DNA of 64,000 nt from the NCBI RefSeq assembly GCF_019218295.1, contig NZ_JAHUZF010000006.1, forward strand, positions 248,001 to 312,000, written 5' to 3'. This document shows, piece by piece, positions 57,426 to 64,000 of this stretch (within the stretch, counting starts at the first letter, position 1; each line of letters starts with the position of its first letter). The notes under the pieces were generated by a model. The model was not told where the DNA came from, ran no database searches, and saw only the letters and a program-made list of their open reading frames with translations. The stretch comes from Maritimibacter sp. DP1N21-5 (GTDB taxonomy: Bacteria > Pseudomonadota > Alphaproteobacteria > Rhodobacterales > Rhodobacteraceae). The position numbers and the translations under genes were made by a program.

Positions 57426-57935
57426 ATGCCGAATACAACAAACATCCCCGCGGGCCAGCCCGCGAACGGAGGCGTGCGTCCGAGCGATGACCATCTGATG
57501 GCGCTGGGCAAGCTCACCTTCCTCGCGGCCTTTTGCCCGCTGCACAAGACCTATCCCGGCTCGGCGCTGGCGTCGCTGTTCTTTCCGGCGATCAACCACG
57601 GCTGCGTCCGGTTCTTCGAGGACGACAACGGCGCGACGGCGGCGGCGCTGATCTGGGCGCGCCTGTCCGACGAGGTGAGCGAGCGGATGCTTTTTCAGGA
57701 GATCCCGCCGGACCAGTCGGAATGGGTCTCGGGCACGAACCTGTGGTTCATGGATTTGATCGCCCCCTTCGGTCACGGACCCGAAGTCGCCCGGCACATC
57801 GCCCGCAATCCGCCCGAGGGCCGTTTCTTCTTCGCCCGGCTCGGCAAGGGCGGGCGCCTGCGCAAGATCGTCGAGGGCGACGCGAGCAGGGGCAGGCGGG
57901 GCCTCGTACAGTCCCATCTGGTGGGAGCGCACTGA
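57426..57935 (+). CDS. HlyC/RTX-type lysine acyltransferase
   Basis: Protein of 169 aa of the toxin-activating acyltransferase family (HlyC/CyaC). Catalytic His40 (FCPLHKTY, equal to HlyC His23) and Asp110 (WFMDLIAPFG, equal to HlyC Asp92) are kept, as is the WARLSDEV block, so it should be active. Family members move a fatty acyl group from acyl-ACP to an internal lysine of RTX toxins. Here no RTX toxin follows; instead its stop overlaps (TGATG) a VCBS-Hint protein. Divergent from uvrB across 228 bases. Confidence 0.9.
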   Translation: MPNTTNIPAGQPANGGVRPSDDHLMALGKLTFLAAFCPLHKTYPGSALASLFFPAINHGCVRFFEDDNGATAAALIWARLSDEVSERMLFQEIPPDQSEWVSGTNLWFMDLIAPFGHGPEVARHIARNPPEGRFFFARLGKGGRLRKIVEGDASRGRRGLVQSHLVGAH

Positions 57936-58882
57936 TGGGCACGCCGATCGCACAAACCGGCAGCGTGACCGAGGATCAGGGCGTCGCAGGCGGGTTTCTG
58001 ACCGCCTCCGGCGACGCGAATTACACCTTGGGCATCAACGACACCGGACAGTGGACCGCCGGGACTCAGACCGGGACCTATGGCACGCTGACGATCAACT
58101 CGAACGGGGTCTGGACCTATAGCGCCAGCAACGACCAGCCTACCATACAAGCGCTGAACTCGGGCCAGAGCCTGCAGGAGGTCTTCACGATCACCTCGCA
58201 GCGCGGGTCGACCACGGTGACGATCACGATCAACGGTGCCGACGAGCCCCCCTGTTTCACGCGCGGCACGCTGATCGAAACGCCCCATGGGCCGCGGCGG
58301 GTCGAGGATCTGCGGGTGGGGGACGAGGTTCTGACTCTGGACGACGGGCCACAAAGGCTGCGCTGGATCGGTTCGCGCCGGCTCTCGCTCGACCATGCCG
58401 CACCCGATGACCCATTGCGCCCGGTGCGTATCCGCGCCGATGCGATCGCACCCGGGGTGCCGTCCCGGGACATGCTGGTCTCGCCCATGCACCGCGTCTT
58501 GCTGGGCGGCAGGCAGGCGCAGCTCTTTCTCGGGTTGGACGAAGTGCTGGCGGCGGCGCGTCATCTGGTGAACGGCGAAACCATCCACACCGACGCCGGG
58601 TCCGAGGTCGAATATTTCCACCTTCTTTTCGACCGGCACCAGATCCTTATCTCGATGAACCTGCGAAGCGAAAGCTTCTACCCCGGGGGTGTCGGGCTTC
58701 ATGGGTTCGGCGACCAGACCCGTGACGAGGTGCTGACGCTCTTCCCCGAGCTTCGCACGCTCGACGGTGCCTACGGCCACACTGCCCGCCAGGTGCTGAA
58801 GTCGCATGAGGCAGAACTGTTCCGGCGTGACCTTCTGCCGCCGCCGATCCTGACCGAACGCCTGCGCGCCCGCGTGGCGTGA
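57935..58882 (+). CDS. VCBS-repeat and Hint-domain protein
   Basis: Protein of 315 aa. Residues ~8-103 are one VCBS-type beta domain (DTGQWTAGTQTGTYGTLTINSNGVWTYSAS). Then a Hint (hedgehog/intein) domain begins at Cys107 (CFTRGTLIETPHGPRRVEDLRVGDEVLTLDDG), with the block containing His186 (VSPMHRVLL). This points to self-cleavage at the Ala-Asp-Glu-Pro-Pro/Cys107 junction, releasing or transferring the VCBS part. No signal peptide; export by a type I system is possible. It contains only one lysine, Lys289. Coupled to the acyltransferase gene. Confidence 0.88.
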   Translation: MGTPIAQTGSVTEDQGVAGGFLTASGDANYTLGINDTGQWTAGTQTGTYGTLTINSNGVWTYSASNDQPTIQALNSGQSLQEVFTITSQRGSTTVTITINGADEPPCFTRGTLIETPHGPRRVEDLRVGDEVLTLDDGPQRLRWIGSRRLSLDHAAPDDPLRPVRIRADAIAPGVPSRDMLVSPMHRVLLGGRQAQLFLGLDEVLAAARHLVNGETIHTDAGSEVEYFHLLFDRHQILISMNLRSESFYPGGVGLHGFGDQTRDEVLTLFPELRTLDGAYGHTARQVLKSHEAELFRRDLLPPPILTERLRARVA

Positions 58883-59348
58883 CGGAGCTTCACGCTGTTG
58901 CAGGGGCGCGCGCGGGGGTAGGGGAACCATACCGGCACGAATGGACAATACCGCTCCCTCTGGAAAGACGGTATGCTTCGGCGACTTCTCCGGCCTTCGG
59001 CCGATGATGCAAGCCTTCGACGAACCGGCTTGATGCGCGGGGCGAGCAAAGGGTTTTTGAACCTCCTGACCAAACCTTAACAAGTGATTACTACTTAAGG
59101 TAGAATTATCGCAATTTTGTGCTCTGAAGGGTTGAGTTTTTTCTTGCGGCACGCGCCGGTCTTCCCTAGGTTGGACTGGCAAGCAGCAGACAGGCTGCCG
59201 GTCCTGGCGAACACCCACCCCACCCCACCCCTCGCTCCCTCGCCGGGACTGGCAGCCCATCTCCCCCCAAGGCCCTCGCGACGCGCTCTTTTCCCTTGCG
59301 CATCGCGGGGGTTTCTTCGATAAAACCGACGATCTAAGAGGAGTCGCC
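58883..59348. other. 466-base gene-free region upstream of the complex I accessory subunit
   Basis: No convincing coding frame on either strand. The first half ends in an AT-rich patch (about 59060-59140) that could hold a promoter; the second half is pyrimidine-rich (ACCCACCCCACCCC type). The distance from the AT-rich patch to the next ATG gives a long leader of ~200 bases. I see no tRNA, riboswitch or clear hairpin-terminator. Confidence 0.5.
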
Positions 59349-59660
59349 ATGCCCGCTCGCATCTTCAAGCCCGCACGCAACGCCATGACATCCGGTCAGG
59401 CCCGCACCAAGCAATGGGTTCTGGAATTCACCAACGACGAAGCGCGCGACATCGACCCCCTCATGGGCTGGACCGGGTCCTCGGACACGCAAAGCCAGAT
59501 TCGCATCCGCTTCTCGACCAAGGAAGCTGCGATCGCCTATGCGGCCGAGAAGGGGATCGAAGCGGTGGTAACCGAACCCCACAAACGTGCGCAGAACATC
59601 CGCAATGGCGGCTATGGCGAAAACTTCGCCACCAATCGTCGTCAGGTCTGGACGCACTAG
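59349..59660 (+). CDS. ETC complex I accessory subunit (NDUFS4-like)
   Basis: Protein of 103 aa matching the NDUFS4/18-kDa family: [61 protein letters not shown], and [25 protein letters not shown]. Alphaproteobacteria and mitochondria share this peripheral subunit of NADH:quinone oxidoreductase. Start has AAGAGGAG upstream. Separate from the nuo operon, as is usual. Confidence 0.93.
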   Translation: MPARIFKPARNAMTSGQARTKQWVLEFTNDEARDIDPLMGWTGSSDTQSQIRIRFSTKEAAIAYAAEKGIEAVVTEPHKRAQNIRNGGYGENFATNRRQVWTH

Positions 59661-59780
59661 GTCTCCGCGGCCGATCCCGATCCATTTCCCGGACAGGCGC
59701 CTTCGCGCCGCCCTTGTCGGCTGGCATCCCTCGCGCTAGGGATGCGCTGACCAGTTTCGGACCATATACACGAGGTTTCC

Positions 59781-61121
59781 ATGCGCCTGTCCCGCTATTT
59801 CCTGCCGGTTCTGAAAGAGACGCCCTCCGAAGCGCAGATCGTCTCGCATCGGCTCATGCTGCGGGCCGGCATGATCAAGCAGGCCTCGGCCGGGATCTAC
59901 GAATGGCTTCCCCTCGGGTTCAAGGTGCTGCGCCGGCTCGAGACCATCATCCATGAGGAACAGCAGCGCGCGGGCCATATCCCGATGCTGATGCCGGTTC
60001 TTCAGTCGGCCGACTTGTGGAAGGAATCCGGGCGCTACGATGCCTATGGTCCCGAGATGCTGCGGATGAAGGACCGGCACGATCGCGACATGCTGTTCTC
60101 GCCCACGGCGGAAGAGCTGTTCACGGATGTCGTCCGTTCCAACGTCACCTCCTACAAGGACCTGCCGCTCACGATCTACCAGATCCAGTGGAAATTCCGC
60201 GACGAGATCCGCCCGCGCTTCGGCGTGATGCGGGGCCGCGAGTTCCTGATGAAGGATGGCTACAACTTCGACCTGACGAAGGAGGACGCCCTTCACGCCT
60301 ACAACCGGCATCTCGTGAGCTACCTGCGCACCTATGAACGCATGGGGCTTCAGGCGATCCCGATGCGCGCGGATTCGGGGCCCATCGGCGGTGATTATAC
60401 CCATGAATTCCTCGTCTTGGCCGAAACCGGCGAGAGCGAAGTGTTCTATGACAGTGAGATCACCGATCTGACCTTCGGGGACCGCGAGATCGACTTTGAC
60501 GACCGTGGCCAGTGTCAGGCCGTGCTCGAGGAATTCACCTCGCGCTATGCCCGAACCGATGAAACCCACGACGAAGCGGTCTTCGCCAATGTGCCCGAGG
60601 CGCGCCGTCGCGTGGCGCGTGGGATCGAGGTGGGGCAGATCTTCTATTTCGGGACCGAGTATTCCGAGAAGCTGGGCGCGACGGTCGCGGGACCGGACGG
60701 TGAAAAGATCACCCTTCACATGGGATCCCACGGCATCGGCGTGAGCCGCCTCATCGGTGCGCTGATCGAGGCGAACCATGACGACAAGGGCATCATCTGG
60801 CCCGAGGGCGTGACCCCCTTCCACGCGGGCATTGTGAACCTCAAACAAGGCGACGCAGCCACGGACGCGGCTTGCGAGGGCATCTACAAGGCGCTCGTGA
60901 AGGCGGGTCTCGATCCGCTCTACGACGACCGCGAGGAACGCGCCGGCGCGAAATTCGCCACCATGGACCTCATCGGTCTGCCCTGGCGGATCACGGTGGG
61001 CCCGCGCGGGCTTGGTAATGGCGTTGTCGAACTGACTTCGCGCCGCACCGGCGAGAGCGAGGAACTGACCCCCGACGCCGCCGTCGAGCGGATCAAGGCG
61101 ATCTACGCCACGGTGCTTTGA
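59781..61121 (+). CDS. proS: Prolyl-tRNA synthetase
   Basis: Protein of 446 aa, class II, lacking the YbaK-like editing insertion, the short form typical of alphaproteobacteria. Motif 1 [36 protein letters not shown], motif 2 [27 protein letters not shown], and motif 3 [17 protein letters not shown] are all seen. Absence of the editing domain is normal for this lineage; editing may be done in trans. Confidence 0.97.
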   Translation: MRLSRYFLPVLKETPSEAQIVSHRLMLRAGMIKQASAGIYEWLPLGFKVLRRLETIIHEEQQRAGHIPMLMPVLQSADLWKESGRYDAYGPEMLRMKDRHDRDMLFSPTAEELFTDVVRSNVTSYKDLPLTIYQIQWKFRDEIRPRFGVMRGREFLMKDGYNFDLTKEDALHAYNRHLVSYLRTYERMGLQAIPMRADSGPIGGDYTHEFLVLAETGESEVFYDSEITDLTFGDREIDFDDRGQCQAVLEEFTSRYARTDETHDEAVFANVPEARRRVARGIEVGQIFYFGTEYSEKLGATVAGPDGEKITLHMGSHGIGVSRLIGALIEANHDDKGIIWPEGVTPFHAGIVNLKQGDAATDAACEGIYKALVKAGLDPLYDDREERAGAKFATMDLIGLPWRITVGPRGLGNGVVELTSRRTGESEELTPDAAVERIKAIYATVL

Positions 61122-61125
61122 CCCC

Positions 61126-61614
61126 GTGGCACGACGCGGCGAACGGGAGGTCGACGCGGAGGGTTGGGGCATTCCTGCCGTCCTGACCACCGGCGCCTTC
61201 GTCATCCACAACGTCGAGGAACTGACGGGCCTGCCCGCGTGGCTGGCCCGGCTTCCACTGTCGGTCCTGCTGTCCGAACGCACGTTGTCCTATGCCATGG
61301 CGGGGCTCACGGTTCTGGTGTCTCTGGTCCTCCTGGGCACGCGTGCCCGCCCCGAGCACAGGCTGCTCCGCATCATGGCGGCCGCCGTTGCCGGAGCGCT
61401 CCTCGCGAATGTCGCGAGCCATCCGATCCTGTCCGCGCTCACCCGAAGCTACATGCCCGGCACGGGAACCGCACTCGCGCTGGTCCTGCCTGCGGCGCTC
61501 TGGCTCCTTTGGAGCCTCCCGTCGCCGCGTCTCTGGCCCGGTATGTTGGGGGCCGTTCTCATGGTGCCTGTCCTCTGCCTCGCCCTGTTCCTCGCAAGCC
61601 TCATCGCCGGCTGA
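61126..61614 (+). CDS. HXXEE-domain membrane protein
   Basis: Protein of 162 aa beginning with GTG four bases after proS. The HxxEE motif lies near the N terminus (FVIHNVEELTGLPAWL) and again a late His (NVASHPILSAL); four membrane segments follow. The family is uncharacterised; the motif in a membrane setting suggests a metal site. Probably co-transcribed with proS. Confidence 0.82.
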   Translation: MARRGEREVDAEGWGIPAVLTTGAFVIHNVEELTGLPAWLARLPLSVLLSERTLSYAMAGLTVLVSLVLLGTRARPEHRLLRIMAAAVAGALLANVASHPILSALTRSYMPGTGTALALVLPAALWLLWSLPSPRLWPGMLGAVLMVPVLCLALFLASLIAG

Positions 61615-61679
61615 CCGTTTTTGCCTCTCTTGATTTGCGGCGGCGGAACCCGCACCCTGCCACCAAAAAAGGAGCAGTA

Positions 61680-62174
61680 ATGTTCGTTCGCCTTCTCGCC
61701 TTCCTCGGCGGTCTCGCGGGTGCCTTGGCGCTTTCGCAATTTCCCGAGTTCTCGCAACAATACGTCCAGCGCCTGTCCGGTGCCGTGGACGAGCTTCGCG
61801 CGGTCACGCTCTTCGTCGACGGGGCTGCTGCCGCTGCGGGCCGCACGCGAGAAGAGGCGTTGGACGAGCTGCAATCCGGCAATTCCGCCCTGATCGCGGA
61901 CATGGGGCAGGGGCTGGCCGAACGGGTGAACCGCTATGAGCGATTGCGCGCCGACTATGACGTGCTGCGCCCGGCCGATCCGCTCATGCGCCTCGCGCGG
62001 TTCTATCGCATCCGCGACCCGGAGCTTGTGCAGCGGACCTGGGACCATTATCAACCCGCCGTGCCGGTCACCCTGGATGGCGTCATCACGGCGGGGATCG
62101 GATTCATTATCGGCTGGCTGGCCATTCGTGCGGTGTTCTCCGTGCTCTTGTGGCCGATCCGCCGTTTCGCGTGA
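61680..62174 (+). CDS. DUF2937 family membrane protein
   Basis: Protein of 164 aa with a membrane segment at each end (FLGGLAGALALSQFPEF; GVITAGIGFIIGWLAIRAVF) and a helical middle (FSQQYVQRLSGAVDELRAVTLFVDGAAAAAG). Matches DUF2937. RBS AAAGGAG. Function unknown. Ten bases before the next small membrane gene. Confidence 0.85.
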   Translation: MFVRLLAFLGGLAGALALSQFPEFSQQYVQRLSGAVDELRAVTLFVDGAAAAAGRTREEALDELQSGNSALIADMGQGLAERVNRYERLRADYDVLRPADPLMRLARFYRIRDPELVQRTWDHYQPAVPVTLDGVITAGIGFIIGWLAIRAVFSVLLWPIRRFA

Positions 62175-62184
62175 AAGGACGCCC

Positions 62185-62568
62185 ATGCACCGCAAGATGC
62201 GCTTCGCCCTCGTTTCGGCCGGCTTGCTGTTTCTCCTGCCCCTGTTGCTCGGCATCCTGAAGGCCAGCGTCTTCTGGCTTTTCGCCGTGCTCGCCGTCTT
62301 CGTCTTCAACGCGATCCTCGGGGCGACCCGGGTGAAACGGTTCAACGGGATCAAGGGCATCCTGCCGATCCTCGGGACCCAGACGATCATGATCGTGATC
62401 TTCTACCTCATCGGTCGCTTCGTGAACCTCGTCGCCGTCTCGGGCGACCGGGTCGAGCTTACCCCGATGTGGTTCGCCATTTTCGCCGTGATCGCCATTG
62501 CCGCCATCGGCACGGGTCTCGTCGCCTCGGCGCCCGAAAAGGCCGACGCCGCGAAGGAAACTGCCTGA
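62185..62568 (+). CDS. Small membrane protein of unknown function
   Basis: Protein of 127 aa with four predicted membrane segments (FALVSAGLLFLLPLLLG, FWLFAVLAVFVFNAILG, TIMIVIFYLIGRFVNLV, FAIFAVIAIAAIGTGL). Start ATG 62185 with AAAGGA upstream. Follows DUF2937 by ten bases. No family recognised. Confidence 0.75.
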   Translation: MHRKMRFALVSAGLLFLLPLLLGILKASVFWLFAVLAVFVFNAILGATRVKRFNGIKGILPILGTQTIMIVIFYLIGRFVNLVAVSGDRVELTPMWFAIFAVIAIAAIGTGLVASAPEKADAAKETA

Positions 62569-62673
62569 GCCGCCACACGCCGGCGTGAGGGGCGGGGCGC
62601 TTGACCTTTGGCGCGCCTGCCCACAGGGTCTCGCGCGACCGCGCCGGATGTCGCGCCAGTTGAGGAGCCGCCC

Positions 62674-63960
62674 GTGGCCGAAACGACCGCCCCCTTTTCC
62701 CGCTTCGAATGGATGATCGCCTGGCGCTACCTGCGGGCCCGGCGGGCCGAGGGCGGCGTGTCCACGATGACGTGGATTTCGCTGATCGGGATCACGCTGG
62801 CCGTCGCCGCGCTGATCATCACGCTCGCAGTCCGCACCGGCTTCCGGGCGGAGTTCGTCGATACGATCCTTGGCGCCAATGCCCATGTCACCGTCTACAC
62901 GGCGGGCGAGGTGACGGCGTCGGGCAATCTCGACCAGACGATCAGCGACTTCGACGACTGGGCCGCGCGCATCGCCGAGGTGCCCGGCGTCACCCGTGCC
63001 GCGCCGCTCATCAAGGGCCAGGTCATGGCCAACAGCCGCGACCGCAACACCGGCGTGCAGGTCTTCGGCATCCGTCTGGACGACCTCAGGTCGATCCCTC
63101 GCGTGGCCGATCCGACCACGGCGCAGGGCAGCATCGAGGAGTTCGAGCGTGGCATCGCCATCGGATCGGGCGTGGCGCGCGACCTTGGCCTGACGCTTGG
63201 CGACAAGATCAAGATCATCTCGCCAAACGGCGTGAAGACGGCCTTCGGGGTCAGCCCGCGCGTGAACGTCTATGACGTGACCTTCATCTTCTCGGCAGGC
63301 CGCTACGACATCGACTCGACGCGGGTCTACCTGCCTTTCGAAGAGGCTCAGGTCTTCTTCAACAAGGAGGGCGTGGCCGACGAGATCGAGGTCATGACCC
63401 GCGACCCCGACCGGATCGACGACTTCGTCCTTCCGATTCTTCAGGCCGCCGGGCCGGATGCCATCGCCTGGACCTGGCAGGACAGCGCTGGGGCCTTCCT
63501 CAAGGCGCTGGAGATCGAGGACAACGTGATGTTCGTGATCCTCTCGGTCCTCGTGCTTATCGCCTCCATGAACATCGTCTCGGGCCTGATCATGTTGGTC
63601 AAGAACAAGGGCCGCGACATTGGTATCCTGCGCACCATGGGGCTGACCGAAGGGTCAGTGCTCCGGGTCTTCTTCCTCTGCGGTTCGCTCACCGGGATCG
63701 TCGGCACCATTGCGGGCGTCATCGTCGGAGTGCTTTTTGCCATCTACATCGACCCGATCTTCGCCCTCGTCGATTATGTCTCGGGCGGCGGGGTCTGGGA
63801 CCCATCGGTGCGCGGGATTTACGCTTTGCCCGCGAAACTGGAGCTGCCCGACGTGCTGTCGGCCGTGGCCATGTCGCTGGGCCTGTCCTTCATCGTGACC
63901 ATTTTCCCGGCGCGGCGCGCGGCGCGGATGAACCCGGTGGAGGCGCTGCGTTATGAGTGA
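62674..63960 (+). CDS. lolC: Lipoprotein-releasing ABC transporter permease LolC
   Basis: Protein of 428 aa. N-terminal MacB/PCD-type periplasmic domain and C-terminal FtsX domain, four membrane segments, ending RRAARMNPVEALRYE as in LolC/LolE. Start taken at the GTG 62674 with TTGAGGAG seven bases upstream. It releases lipoproteins from the inner membrane to LolA. Overlaps lolD by eight bases. Confidence 0.95.
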   Translation: MAETTAPFSRFEWMIAWRYLRARRAEGGVSTMTWISLIGITLAVAALIITLAVRTGFRAEFVDTILGANAHVTVYTAGEVTASGNLDQTISDFDDWAARIAEVPGVTRAAPLIKGQVMANSRDRNTGVQVFGIRLDDLRSIPRVADPTTAQGSIEEFERGIAIGSGVARDLGLTLGDKIKIISPNGVKTAFGVSPRVNVYDVTFIFSAGRYDIDSTRVYLPFEEAQVFFNKEGVADEIEVMTRDPDRIDDFVLPILQAAGPDAIAWTWQDSAGAFLKALEIEDNVMFVILSVLVLIASMNIVSGLIMLVKNKGRDIGILRTMGLTEGSVLRVFFLCGSLTGIVGTIAGVIVGVLFAIYIDPIFALVDYVSGGGVWDPSVRGIYALPAKLELPDVLSAVAMSLGLSFIVTIFPARRAARMNPVEALRYE

Positions 63961-64000
63961 GGCCCTGAAGCTCGAAAAGATCGAAAAAGGCTACAATTTG
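63953..64000 (+). CDS. lolD: LolD, N-terminal fragment (runs off the window)
   Basis: Begins at ATG 63953 inside the lolC end (ATGAGTGA) and reads MSEALKLEKIEKGYNL up to the edge, which fits the N terminus of the LolD ATPase. Assignment rests mostly on the operon position. Confidence 0.8.
   Translation, partial: MSEALKLEKIEKGYNL

Noticed and set aside
59736..61283. Open frame opposite proS
   Set aside because: Antisense shadow; proS motifs are complete on the other strand.
62578..62600. CACGCCGGCGTG palindrome before lolC as a terminator
   Set aside because: No T tract follows, and the region is simply GC-rich.

Overview
The window is a dense, GC-rich stretch of a bacterial chromosome. It most likely comes from an alphaproteobacterium of the Rhodobacterales (roseobacter/Rhodobacter group). 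Grounds: the propionyl-CoA carboxylase/methylmalonyl-CoA mutase cluster with a PccR (ScfR-family) regulator and its TTTGCAAA boxes; a choline-O-sulfate/choline/betaine locus with BetI; an NDUFS4-like complex I accessory subunit; a short alphaproteobacterial-type ProS; and many small lineage-typical unknowns. I see no rRNA, tRNA, CRISPR array, insertion sequence or prophage. Translational coupling (ATGA, GTGA or TGATG overlaps) is common.

Layout. (1) 1-13.1 kb: propionyl-CoA assimilation. pccB, two conserved unknowns, a strong terminator, pccA and a GT-C-type membrane protein are on the minus strand, followed by methylmalonyl-CoA mutase; divergent from pccB are an MFS exporter and pccR. Propionyl-CoA is carboxylated by PccAB and rearranged to succinyl-CoA by the mutase, with PccR the likely sensor. 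(2) 13.1-14.8 kb: alpha/beta hydrolase, CoxG-like SRPBCC protein, YdcH. (3) 14.9-24.7 kb: choline/betaine. Minus-strand betI-betC-betB-betA runs on into a secreted unknown and a hemerythrin protein. The divergent choX-(unknown)-choW-choV encodes the uptake ABC system. A perfect BetI-type operator lies between the two arms. (4) 24.7-39.5 kb: housekeeping and transport: EamA transporter, hemP with a coupled small ORF, YebC, two SLC13-type transporters flanking a lysE/Lrp pair, mgtE-fthC-ymdB, guanine deaminase, dtd, a PfkB kinase. (5) 39.5-46.8 kb: a TelA-centred stress module (27-aa membrane peptide, XpaC-like, TelA, DUF2927 lipoprotein, SPFH-GYF protein), followed by an NTF2-like, zinc-ribbon, nitroreductase group. 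(6) 46.9-53.9 kb: RluB-type pseudouridine synthase, tadA, pobR/pobA, a universal stress protein behind an FNR/CRP-type box, and small unknowns. (7) 54.0-55.0 kb: a conspicuously AT-rich DUF2971 gene directly behind uvrB, the clearest sign of horizontal gain. (8) 57.4-58.9 kb: a HlyC-like lysine acyltransferase coupled to a VCBS-Hint protein. (9) 59.3-64 kb: complex I accessory subunit, proS, small membrane proteins, lolC and the start of lolD.

The best candidates for something under-described are the acyltransferase plus single-lysine VCBS-Hint pair, the TelA module with its 27-residue leader membrane peptide, the AT-rich DUF2971 gene, and the hemerythrin appended to the betaine operon.
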